From: Candidatus Poseidonia sp.
GTDB lineage: Archaea > Thermoplasmatota > Poseidoniia > Poseidoniales > Poseidoniaceae
DNA: 42,251 nt
Reading direction: 5' to 3'
NCBI GenBank assembly: GCA_022426155.1
Contig: JAKMEE010000015.1
Coordinates: 1 to 42,251 of the forward strand
The first letter of the stretch is position 1, and every line of letters starts with the position of its first letter. The notes under the pieces are model-generated. The model made no database searches and had not been told where the DNA came from. It saw only the letters and a list, made by a program, of their open reading frames with translations. The position numbers and the translations under genes are program-made. Shown piece by piece: positions 36,001-42,251 of the stretch.

Positions 36001-38200
36001 TGACGCCAATGTCGGCCATTATGTGGACACCATCGGGGCCTCTTCCGAAACCCCTTGTCCGATTGGGACCTACAATCAAAATATGGCTCAAACATCACTT
36101 GGTTCGTGTTCGCCAGCCTATCCCGGGACTTATGTGGATACTCCTGGGGCTTATATGCCAACCTTTTGCCCAAAGGGTACCTTTAATCCCCACTCTGGTG
36201 GTAATTCAACGAGTTCATGTGGCGACGCAGAACCGGGACATTATGTCGCCTTCATTGGACAATACACCCAGCAAACATGCCCACCTGGCAGCTACAATCC
36301 TAATTGGCGCTCCACATCGATTGGAGATTGCATCGAAACATCACCCGGCCATTATTCACCCGCCGCAGGGCAAGCAAATCAAACACCCTGTCCTGAAGGA
36401 ACTTATCAGCCGAATCACAACTCAACTTCTTGCCTAAATGCAGGAGGCGGATGGTATTCCAATGGAACAGGAAACACCCTTGCAATGCCTTGTCCAGTAG
36501 GTACTTACAACCCGAATCCAACCTCTTCAGACCCTGACGACTGCCTCATCGTTGAACCAGGTCATTACGCACCGTCACTCGGGAATTCTGTCCAAATCCC
36601 ATGTCCGGCTGGTTCTTACCAACCTCTTGCAGGACAATCTGAATGTCATGAGGCAGATGCTGGGTATTTTGTTGAGGGCAGTGCCCAGACTAATCAGACT
36701 CCTTGCGAGGTAGGTGAATATCAAAATTTAAAGGCTCAAACACGATGTTTTGAGGCAGATCAAGGGCACTACGTCAATACAACAGCAGCTGCAAATCAAA
36801 CTGCATGCCCACCTGGAACATATCAACCTGGAACAGCCTCGTATTTCTGCATCAATGCTTCACCTGGCCATTTCGTACAACAATATGGGCAAGCGTTCCA
36901 AAAGGCCTGTCAACCTGGAACATACCAACCGCTTGGCGGGATGCCACTTTGTGAGCAGGCACAACCTGGTTATTATTCGAAAGACGTTGCAAGTGTGAAT
37001 CAAATCGCCTGTCAGGCTGGAACGTTCAATCCAGATTATGGAGGGACGAGTTCAATGAGTTGCATTTTCGCAGAAGTCGGCCATTATGTACCTCTTCCAG
37101 GGCAGTCTGAACAATTACTCTGTCCAAAGGGGACTTACCAACAGGATGAGGGGTCGGTCGCATGCAGAGATTCATCACCCGGATATTTCATCCCTTCAGA
37201 GGGAGCCTATCTTCAAACACCGTGTGCATACGGAACCTATCAACCCAATACTGGGTCATTTGAATGTTTACTCGCTGACAAAGGGCACTTCGTCGATCAA
37301 ACCGCATCCAAGGTTCAATTTGAATGTCGATTTGGTACCTATCAGCCCCTACAAGGTCAATCGGAATGTTCAGTATCACCTGCGGGGTATTTTGTTGACT
37401 CCTCAAAAGGAATGGGTCAATTCGATGTGGCCCCCTGTCCCCCAGGAACATATAACCCGAATTCTGGTGGAAGTAAAATTGATGATTGCTTGAATGCATC
37501 AAAGGGGCACTTCGTCGCTGAATTGGGTCAGACAAAACAAACCCCTTGCGATTTCGGTAGTTTTCAACCAACCGATGGCGCTTCGGTCTGTGCAGAAGCG
37601 GATATCGGGTATTATGTTCCCTTTATGACCTCGACAATTCAACTTCAATGCCCAGCACTTTCATCAACGCTTGAACGTGGTGCAGATGACCTTGCTCTCT
37701 GTATCATCGATTCAGATGGAGATGGCTCTCCTGATGTTCAGGATGAAGACGATGACAACGACGGAGTCCCCGATGAAAACGATGCCTTCCCATACGACCC
37801 ATCAGAACAATTAGATTCAGACGGGGATGGAGTGGGTGACCAACAAGAGGCAGAGGATTTTAACCAATTATTGCAGATGATTTTCATCTTAGTTGTGCTG
37901 GTGAGTATTTCTTTACTCTTCATCAAGCGAAGCAAATCAACCAGTGTCGAACCCACCGAACTTGTTCCTGAACCTTCGAAACCACTTCCCACGATTGAAG
38001 ATCTGTGGCTTAACGGACCTGAAGGACCGCTCCCCCCTCCAATCGTTGAACAAGCTGAAGAACCAGCTCTCAATCCATCTGAAACACGATATCCATTACA
38101 GGTTTGGGATGAAAAAGGATACGAGTGGCGCTCGATGAGCGACGGAACGGTTGAGTGGAATAATAACGGTGAATGGGAAGTATACGAATCCAAGGACTGA
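33020..38200 (+). CDS. Giant surface protein: RCC1-like propellers plus cysteine-rich repeats
   Basis: This 1726-residue protein has a signal peptide (about 1-21). Fourteen RCC1-like repeats (about 65-820) each carry an H-T/S-C-A...C-W-G signature, so every repeat has a likely disulfide. Fourteen blades fit two seven-bladed propellers. A short aspartate-rich calcium repeat follows (about 824-858). About nineteen repeats of 33-37 residues (about 860-1555) have the form CPxGTYxPxxGxxxCxxAxPGHYVxxxGxxxQxP, resembling ephrin-receptor-like cysteine-rich modules. More TSP3-like calcium repeats, one membrane span (about 1620-1640) and a cytoplasmic tail with a tryptophan-rich end complete it. It is probably a cell-surface adhesin or binding protein. 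It has no catalytic motif. All cysteine spacing is regular. Confidence 0.9.
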   Translation: MSRLMKTVLLISILIFQTWATIVPDMTPSNDESPAPIMQSIPSPSNLNMPGFHEGSIFSDATLAAGGSHTCVIVTNGSIACWGSDWHGQLGNGAAISETQYGPVLTSIGLNGGLTANDKAISISAGKEHTCAIIEGGSVACWGDTSSYQAGYPWQSGSTIEYPSLMYAGSLQAVAIDSGARHSCMIMSDANVSCWGDNNRGQAGVSPSIDTQIYHGYSYPYYPLDMSAFGEVKALAMGGDHSCALIANGSVMCWGNNSVGQLGRGYTNAFDSTPWYTQPFAQGRTAVAIDAGGNTTCAIIDNGSVTCWGAGSDGQIGNNQVNNKTTPTLVTGFPGGRTATNIAVGWRHACALLNDSNIACWGLNEGGILGNGNDTSSSTPVLVQTLPTSATAVGISSNNAHTCILLSDGDSACWGFGAYGALGLGIDAMSSSSPVRVNHSGLSTVSTDTGSWHTCAITENGSVACWGINFDGQIGSDSEIGSPDPVFIEGYNSSHKAVSIRSGTYHSCAIDTNGDVRCWGQGTEGQLGDGSSSNSLIPVNVSLPNGVKAIDVALGNEHTCALLTNGSVSCWGTGTWGQLGAGLSLSSSSTPVLTDQLGQTGRTAIALTSGSSHTCAILDDRSLVCWGYNGYGALGIGSYTNMYSPTYVQSLTSGSSVNVTSVEAGVSHTCAILSSGASCWGIGSSGELGNGYTTNLAYPTTVNSFGTGVNAVEIVAGWSHSCALLNTGNISCWGNGLYGVLGDNTSNSSLSPKPSFAIPTNDSIIELSSRNVHTCALTDNNSTWCWGNNMMGELGNGQWSNRDHPSLTDDLPNNGTIALPERDFDGDGVMNEFQAMIDSNDSDGDGWDDDDDDFNQTIMASIACLPGTVGRYSCLDSIPGTYAPNVGMWYSMPSSRGHYVSTYGATNQTPCSPGYYQSLTNQISCDPASAGYSVQNSGSYYQNACYSGTYQPLEGQASCLQADPGYIVANYGMISQTPCGYGQYQPNTGYSYCFDANVGHYVDTIGASSETPCPIGTYNQNMAQTSLGSCSPAYPGTYVDTPGAYMPTFCPKGTFNPHSGGNSTSSCGDAEPGHYVAFIGQYTQQTCPPGSYNPNWRSTSIGDCIETSPGHYSPAAGQANQTPCPEGTYQPNHNSTSCLNAGGGWYSNGTGNTLAMPCPVGTYNPNPTSSDPDDCLIVEPGHYAPSLGNSVQIPCPAGSYQPLAGQSECHEADAGYFVEGSAQTNQTPCEVGEYQNLKAQTRCFEADQGHYVNTTAAANQTACPPGTYQPGTASYFCINASPGHFVQQYGQAFQKACQPGTYQPLGGMPLCEQAQPGYYSKDVASVNQIACQAGTFNPDYGGTSSMSCIFAEVGHYVPLPGQSEQLLCPKGTYQQDEGSVACRDSSPGYFIPSEGAYLQTPCAYGTYQPNTGSFECLLADKGHFVDQTASKVQFECRFGTYQPLQGQSECSVSPAGYFVDSSKGMGQFDVAPCPPGTYNPNSGGSKIDDCLNASKGHFVAELGQTKQTPCDFGSFQPTDGASVCAEADIGYYVPFMTSTIQLQCPALSSTLERGADDLALCIIDSDGDGSPDVQDEDDDNDGVPDENDAFPYDPSEQLDSDGDGVGDQQEAEDFNQLLQMIFILVVLVSISLLFIKRSKSTSVEPTELVPEPSKPLPTIEDLWLNGPEGPLPPPIVEQAEEPALNPSETRYPLQVWDEKGYEWRSMSDGTVEWNNNGEWEVYESKD
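35600..37690 (+). repeat. About 100-bp coding repeats for cysteine-rich modules
   Basis: Roughly nineteen units of about 100-111 bases encode CPxGTYxP...C...PGHYV modules. The protein pattern is much better conserved than the DNA, so this is an old repeat kept by selection on the protein, not a recent duplication. Confidence 0.85.
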
Positions 38201-38239
38201 TGGATTGAGCGAGGCTTGAGCATCGCTTTGAATCATCAA

Positions 38240-38315
38240 TGGTGGACGTGCCGAGATTTGAACTCGGGGCCTCTACCATGCCAAGGTAGCGATCTTCCAA
38301 CTGATCTACACGCCC
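38240..38315 (-). tRNA. tRNA-Ala (GGC), copy 1
   Basis: On the minus strand the acceptor GGGCGTG pairs with CACGTCC and includes the G3:U70 pair that identifies tRNA-Ala. The anticodon stem CTACC/GGTAG holds loop TTGGCAT, giving anticodon GGC. The T loop is GTTCAAATC. The CCA end is encoded (38240-38242). There is no intron. It ends 39 bases from the stop of the RCC1-like gene. Its 76 bases are the same as those of the copy at 40624. Confidence 0.96.
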
Positions 38316-38570
38316 TGGCCGCCGCCCTCCCGAAGTCAAACCGAGTGCATTCCACCCCGACAATGCCTTTTCTCAAGTACCGAGTGCTCCTGATTTGGGC
38401 CGCTTCCAATGATGTCCCCCTATGATCATCTAGTGGCAATGGGTAGCCTTTGCTTGGACGGATGAGTAGTGGGCCCTCAGTGGTCTTTCAGACCATATAC
38501 ATCGGAATGGTTTCACGAGTTCATTAGAAGGTTGGACCTTATTTTGATACATTGATGAGCATTTTTCAAC
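38316..38570. other. Intergenic stretch between tRNA-Ala and the YHYH gene
   Basis: This stretch is the 5' flank of tRNA-Ala copy 1 (minus) and the upstream region of the YHYH gene (plus). No coding frame or RNA structure stands out. The tRNA 5' flank shows no resemblance to that of copy 2. Confidence 0.4.
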
Positions 38571-38580
38571 AAATATATAA
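38571..38580 (+). promoter_or_regulatory. TATA box of the YHYH gene
   Basis: AAATATATAA is centred about 29 bases before the ATG at 38605, so the transcript would begin within a few bases of the start codon, the leaderless form common in archaea. Confidence 0.6.
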
Positions 38581-38604
38581 TCTCATTAACCGCACAATAG
38601 AATC

Positions 38605-40398
38605 ATGCAAAAAGATGCTCTATGGCTAGTTTTGGTAATACTTCTCGGAGCCAGTCTCTTGGTGCTGATGGTGCCAGAAGACGAAGCTCTTTCGGTGAAC
38701 GAGGACGTTGCCGAGGAAGAAGTTAGCGAAGAAATTACGTGCGTTGTGGGCACAGAAAAAGTGTTCAACGCTTCAGCTCCCAGCGGATTTGATTGTGTGA
38801 CCTTGGACCCGCATTCCATGTTCCACACGCACCCCGCTCCCGTTTTGTCCATCAACAATGTCATCGACAACGGCTCCACCATTGCGATTCTCGGTGATGT
38901 GAACCACTTGCACCCAGATGAAATCACCATCACCATGAGTTTTGACGAGGATGTCTCGATCTCCACGCAGCCTAACACGGAGGGTGTCTGGTCGCTTTCT
39001 GTGCAAACGAGTGCTGAAAGAGTCTACCTCAACATCACGGCCACGCACGACTTTGAAGAAACGACTTCAACTACCACGTTTATCGAAATCAACAGAACAA
39101 CATCGGACGATGAAACCGATCAAAGCAACAATGGCACTGGAAATGAAACCAATGATGGAACGGAAAACAATACGGATAACGGTACAGGAAACGAAACCGA
39201 TAACGGCACTGGAAACGAAACCGATAACGGAACCACTGACCCGCTTGAACCAACCCAGCCGACCTACGATGCCTCCGACATGGGCCAATTTTGGTTGGAT
39301 GTCTTCCGATGCCAATCCGGCCAAAACATTACTCAAGTAGACGATTTGACGACTTCAGCGGTGGAAACGCACGAATGCTCGGTCAGCATAACGATGAATG
39401 AAACACACATCACCATCGTCACAAACGGCTTACCGGATCATGATTTCGAATCCACATTGGCCTGCTCCCAAGGCAACGATTGCACGCGTGCTCAAAACTA
39501 CGAATGGACAATACCCCGCTCTCCTGTCAACGATTCAACCGGTGGCCATGACGCCACCAATTGCCCTGAGGCGAACGGTGACTACGAATGCGCAGCAGCT
39601 CTCGGTGAAGTGGCGATTGCGATCAACGGGGTGCCGTTTTACGGTCCCGAAGACGGTCCAGGAGGCGATGCAGTGGCCAGCCAACACGGAGCTTACAACG
39701 AAGACAGACAGCCGATTGAACTCGGCGTATGTCATGCTCACAACGGACAAGGCGGCACATTCCACTACCACGCCGATGCGAATTGCCTTCACTGGCACCC
39801 AGAAGAAGGCGAGACGATGCTTGACTACGACATCAGCACGCCGACAGCAGTGGCACAGAACACGGCCAACGGGTCACATTCAGCAGTCATCGGCGTATCT
39901 ATGGACGGCTACCCAATCTACGGCCTTTGGGGCTATGACGACCAGATGAACATCGTGGAGATGAAAAGTTCCTACAAACTCAAGGAAGGCGAGACGGGCT
40001 ACAACGGCATCGACGACTATGTCTATGTTCAGGCACTCGGCCATCTTGATGTATGCAACGGCCACTTCGGGCCAACGCCTGAATTCCCTGATGGCATCTA
40101 CCACTACCATTCCACCATGATGAACGGCGAGGGCGAGATGGGTTTCCCGTATTTCCTGTTGTGCTACCACGGTGAGACCTTCCTCGATGAGGGAGGGAAC
40201 GGCGTTGACTGCTCTGGTTTTGGTGAAACATGGGGTCCTGGCATCGGCCCACCTCCTGCAGGTTGTGAGAATGGCGGCGGCGGCCAGGGCGGACAACTGA
40301 GCAACGTTGAGGTGGTGTCACCTCAAATCTTCTCGCCCTTTGCGATGGTTTGGATGGTAGTATTTGCATTGATGTTGTTGAGACAACGACGAGATTAA
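38605..40398 (+). CDS. YHYH-domain surface protein
   Basis: This 597-residue protein has an N-terminal hydrophobic segment (about 5-23) that is a signal peptide or anchor. A beta-rich domain follows, then a linker of N-x-T units (DNGTGNET-like, about 175-215) rich in likely N-glycosylation sites. The YHYH domain has G-V-P-F-Y-G-P, T-F-H-Y-H-A, G-Y-P-I-Y-G and G-I-Y-H-Y-H-S. One C-terminal membrane span ends R-Q-R-R-D. The YHYH domain has no established activity that I know; its many His residues suggest metal binding. Base composition is richer in G and C than the defence-like block. It is the only gene between the two tRNA-Ala copies and could be cargo of an insertion. Confidence 0.9.
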   Translation: MQKDALWLVLVILLGASLLVLMVPEDEALSVNEDVAEEEVSEEITCVVGTEKVFNASAPSGFDCVTLDPHSMFHTHPAPVLSINNVIDNGSTIAILGDVNHLHPDEITITMSFDEDVSISTQPNTEGVWSLSVQTSAERVYLNITATHDFEETTSTTTFIEINRTTSDDETDQSNNGTGNETNDGTENNTDNGTGNETDNGTGNETDNGTTDPLEPTQPTYDASDMGQFWLDVFRCQSGQNITQVDDLTTSAVETHECSVSITMNETHITIVTNGLPDHDFESTLACSQGNDCTRAQNYEWTIPRSPVNDSTGGHDATNCPEANGDYECAAALGEVAIAINGVPFYGPEDGPGGDAVASQHGAYNEDRQPIELGVCHAHNGQGGTFHYHADANCLHWHPEEGETMLDYDISTPTAVAQNTANGSHSAVIGVSMDGYPIYGLWGYDDQMNIVEMKSSYKLKEGETGYNGIDDYVYVQALGHLDVCNGHFGPTPEFPDGIYHYHSTMMNGEGEMGFPYFLLCYHGETFLDEGGNGVDCSGFGETWGPGIGPPPAGCENGGGGQGGQLSNVEVVSPQIFSPFAMVWMVVFALMLLRQRRD

Positions 40399-40430
40399 CC
40401 GCCTCAAGAGAACTAAACTAATCTATAGAG

Positions 40431-40446
40431 TGGTGGACGTGCCGAG
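40431..40446 (-). repeat. Isolated tRNA-Ala 3'-end fragment A
   Basis: Sixteen bases identical to the last 13 bases of tRNA-Ala(GGC) plus CCA stand alone here, in the same orientation as both tRNAs, with no tRNA body around them. They lie 33 bases after the YHYH stop. Confidence 0.85.
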
Positions 40447-40634
40447 CAATCAACAAAGGTGTACGGAATCGAATTTGTTGATGCGCACAGTCCACTTTGC
40501 TGACGTTAATTGAATACAAAGAAGTGGACGTGCCGAGCCAACAAACTTGACCGAAATGCAGTGTTGCAAGTTTGTGGCAACACGGCCACCATTGACTCTG
40601 ATGAGCCATGATGAAATCGTCAATGGTGGACGTG
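40446..40634. repeat. Four back-to-back imperfect hairpins
   Basis: The inverted repeats are 40446-40457/40474-40484, 40485-40497/40522-40533, 40537-40549/40567-40578 and 40581-40596/40619-40634. The first three are perfect apart from one extra base in one arm. The fourth has 15 of 16 matches, and its right arm is the 3' end of tRNA-Ala copy 2. Together they nearly tile the interval without gaps. Confidence 0.75.
40524..40537 (-). repeat. Isolated tRNA-Ala 3'-end fragment B
   Basis: Fourteen bases (plus strand GTGGACGTGCCGAG) match the tRNA-Ala 3' end in the same orientation. Their right boundary is 91 bases from that of fragment A and 102 bases from the same point in tRNA copy 2. Confidence 0.8.
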
Positions 40635-40699
40635 CCGAGATTTGAACTCGGGGCCTCTACCATGCCAAGGTAGCGATCTTCCAACTGATCTACACGCCC
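40624..40699 (-). tRNA. tRNA-Ala (GGC), copy 2
   Basis: This has the same 76-base sequence as copy 1: G3:U70 acceptor pair, GGC anticodon, encoded CCA and no intron. The match to copy 1 continues about 12 bases past the CCA with one difference, but the 5' flanks are unrelated. Confidence 0.96.
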
Positions 40700-40832
40700 A
40701 TAAGGGTGCTTTCGCAATTCGCCGACCCACCCCCGCATGATAAGGATTCCCGACTTGCTTCTCGCTTCCCCATTGGCTTTCTTCAGCCCGAACAGCGTCA
40801 ACTCTCTTGAAGGATGCACCACTGCCTAGGTC

Positions 40833-41387
40833 ATGGGCGATGCAGTCAATGGGCCGTTGAGTGACACGCCTGAGCCTTCAGAACCGCCACATATTCCTGA
40901 GGATGTTGTGGATGCAGTTCTGACCACTCTCTCGGGCCATGTCGAAGCTGTTTTCTTGCCGTGGATCGCTGAGCGTTTCATTCTCGAATGGCTCTCGGTG
41001 GACGATGACCGCCTGGGTATGACTCGCTTTGAGGAAGGAAGTGCGGAATTGATTCGCCGTCGCCGTCTTCGACTTGACCCCGGACAGGTCACCATCGGTC
41101 TCCACCCTGCTCTTTTGGAGGATGACGCCCTTTACCGCCATACCTTTGCTCATGAATTATTTCACGCTGCAGGCCTTACCTTGCACTCAGAACTTCATGA
41201 TTCTCTTACCAATCAGGTGGCACCATCGCCCGCTATGAAAGACTCTGTCCTCCTACAGCGGATGCGAAGTGCCGTTCTGGGCGGCTTGAAGGTGCAAGAG
41301 TGGTCGTGCAAAGCCTGCGGATATGCATGGAAACGGACGACTGTGCGCCGTCCATCGCGTTGCCTCAAGTGTGCGCGTCGCCTGTAA
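40833..41387 (+). CDS. SprT-like zinc metalloprotein
   Basis: This 184-residue protein has the HExxH zinc site HELFH (residues 107-111) followed by A-A-G-L, and a C-terminal zinc ribbon with Cys159, Cys162, Cys177 and Cys180. This order is that of SprT-like proteins, the family of Spartan/Wss1 proteases that degrade DNA-protein crosslinks in eukaryotes. The N-terminal 30 residues are acidic and proline-rich and probably disordered. The ATG at 40833 gives the whole conserved part. Action on DNA-bound proteins is plausible from family knowledge but untested in this group. No obvious operon partner is present. Confidence 0.82.
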   Translation: MGDAVNGPLSDTPEPSEPPHIPEDVVDAVLTTLSGHVEAVFLPWIAERFILEWLSVDDDRLGMTRFEEGSAELIRRRRLRLDPGQVTIGLHPALLEDDALYRHTFAHELFHAAGLTLHSELHDSLTNQVAPSPAMKDSVLLQRMRSAVLGGLKVQEWSCKACGYAWKRTTVRRPSRCLKCARRL

Positions 41388-41432
41388 TTGCGAGCATGAA
41401 CTTCATGTATTGCAAGCCCCGCCCTTTGATTT

Positions 41433-41506
41433 GGACGTATAGTGTAGTTTGGATATCACTTCGGATTTCTAATCCGAAAACCCGGGTTCGAATCCTGGTA
41501 CGTCCG
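41433..41506 (+). tRNA. tRNA-Arg (TCT)
   Basis: The acceptor GGACGTA pairs with TACGTCC. The anticodon stem TCGGA/TCCGA holds loop TTTCTAA, giving TCT. The T arm is CCGGG-TTCGAAT-CCTGG. The discriminator base is G, and CCA is not encoded, unlike in the two tRNA-Ala genes. Confidence 0.95.
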
Positions 41507-41525
41507 CTGACCAAGGTTGAGTCCG

Positions 41526-41543
41526 TACCCCGTGAATGGGGTA
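41526..41543 (+). terminator. Hairpin after tRNA-Arg
   Basis: TACCCC-GTGAAT-GGGGTA is a perfect 6-bp stem with a 6-base loop, 20 bases past the tRNA. The T-rich stretch after it is short, so termination is only likely, not shown. Confidence 0.35.
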
Positions 41544-41591
41544 TGAGTGAATTGTAATTTTAGCATTGAGCGTCGATGTTGCAAGAACTCA

Positions 41592-42251
41592 TCACTGTTC
41601 GCTTTCTTTGGGCGCCCATCCTTCGGTATTCTCGAGGTCTTTTTGGATTTGAGACCCGATGTTAAGCGGTTCCATTGTTTGTCGCATATCATTCAACGCT
41701 CGCTGCATAATGACCTGGCCCAATTCTTCATGGGTTCGAGGGAGACTGTCGGCGGCGATTTCCTGAAAGATACTCTCTGGTTTGTGTGCCCCGCTGTGGT
41801 AAATGATGCGAGCCGCATAACTTGAGTACGACACCAAAAACGTCACTATGACCAACAATAAACCAATAATTACGGCCGAACCAACGATGTTTTTGACGTG
41901 CACGAGAAGAAGCATACACCACCACATCGCCATGCCGTACATCGAACAAACCACGAGATAATCGGGTATCATTGCCAAGCGGCCAGTGGGTCCCCTCGCA
42001 CTGACAATGGCCCGGAAGTTGTCATCGTCCACTGCCGAATATACGCCGTGAACCACGAGAAGGCAGTTCAGGTGTACGAAATTGATGACGACAATAACGC
42101 CTCCCATCACCTTTGTCCACCAGGCCAAACACGTGTAAGCCTCGGCTTCCCAGTAGAAGTCTTTGGATTCTCCTGTTATCAGATTGAATAATAAAGATGC
42201 ATTCATTGCAAGCACCAATACCGCTGCCAGAGTGTTAACTTCCCATACGGC
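41592..42251 (-). CDS. Multi-pass membrane protein, probably 5'-incomplete
   Basis: The frame is open from the right window edge to the stop at 41592. Internal starts are a TTG at 42218 and an ATG at 42206, but the upstream residues (NTLAAVLVLAMNASLL) read as part of the first membrane segment, so the true start is probably outside the window. About four hydrophobic segments are visible, followed by a polar tail of about 70 residues with a predicted helix (E-E-L-G-Q-V-I-M-Q-R-A-L-N-D-M). No family is recognised and no catalytic motif is seen. Confidence 0.7.
   Translation of the reverse strand, partial: AVWEVNTLAAVLVLAMNASLLFNLITGESKDFYWEAEAYTCLAWWTKVMGGVIVVINFVHLNCLLVVHGVYSAVDDDNFRAIVSARGPTGRLAMIPDYLVVCSMYGMAMWWCMLLLVHVKNIVGSAVIIGLLLVIVTFLVSYSSYAARIIYHSGAHKPESIFQEIAADSLPRTHEELGQVIMQRALNDMRQTMEPLNIGSQIQKDLENTEGWAPKESEQ

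Noticed and set aside
35600-37690. Possible recent tandem duplication or CRISPR array
   Set aside because: The DNA units have diverged widely while cysteine spacing is kept, so this is an old protein repeat.
39120-39240. Short tandem DNA repeats that could be an array
   Set aside because: They encode the N-x-T-rich linker of the YHYH protein in frame, with no unique spacers.
40446-40484. Simple transcription terminator after the YHYH gene
   Set aside because: The stem is AT-rich without a following T-run and is one of four linked hairpins tied to tRNA-end copies, so a terminator alone does not explain it.
40431-40537. Additional degenerate tRNA genes
   Set aside because: Only the 3' strand of the acceptor stem and part of the T arm are present; no D arm, anticodon arm or 5' strand can be found.
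40446-40634. Classical integron attC sites
   Set aside because: The bulged palindromes resemble attC in shape, but the standard core sequences are not clearly present and no integrase is in the window, so I report them as a resemblance only.

Overview
The window most resembles a marine planktonic euryarchaeon of the Marine Group II (Poseidoniales) type. This rests on an archaeal-type triosephosphate isomerase with an NHxE active site, AT-rich TATA-like boxes placed for short or leaderless messages, and very large secreted surface proteins with calcium-binding repeats and one C-terminal membrane anchor. Only the protein families and promoter style were used, so the assignment is an inference. 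The housekeeping parts are close to balanced in GC. The 23.0-32.9 kb block is visibly richer in A and T.

Layout: 0.2-3.0 kb (minus) is a likely terpenoid operon with a squalene-synthase-like gene, a phytoene-synthase-like gene and a small SnoaL/NTF2-like gene. 3.2-7.5 kb (plus) holds a two-zinc-ribbon protein whose long K-K-S-G-G-P-P-G tail is cut by one in-frame TAA, followed within a few bases by a large superfamily 2 helicase. 7.5-9.6 kb (minus) is sucC-sucD, translationally coupled. 9.7-11.4 kb (plus) has a sugar-phosphate nucleotidyltransferase and triosephosphate isomerase. 11.4-19.4 kb (minus) runs MsrA, 1-pyrroline-5-carboxylate dehydrogenase, a PrsW-type intramembrane protease, a DUF92 protein, a large membrane protein, and a RecB/Cas4-like protein whose nuclease motif looks degenerate. 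19.5-23.0 kb (plus) is a secreted subtilisin-like protease.

The strongest candidate for an undescribed system is the three-gene operon at 23.0-32.9 kb. It has an unrecognised 508-residue protein, a 2104-residue protein joining a NACHT/STAND-like NTPase to a UvrD-like superfamily 1 helicase plus about 1000 unassigned residues, and an unrecognised 675-residue protein. The genes are coupled by a TGATG junction and a 6-base gap. The architecture suggests defence against foreign nucleic acid, but no function is proven.

33.0-38.2 kb is a giant surface protein with 14 RCC1-like repeats and about 19 cysteine-rich repeats. It is followed by a second unusual region. Two tRNA-Ala(GGC) genes flank a YHYH-domain surface protein, and between that gene and the second tRNA lie two isolated copies of the tRNA 3' end and four back-to-back imperfect hairpins. 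This looks like repeated site-specific insertion at a tRNA 3' end, or a small cassette array. The window ends with a SprT-like zinc protein, tRNA-Arg(TCT) and a membrane protein that runs off the edge.
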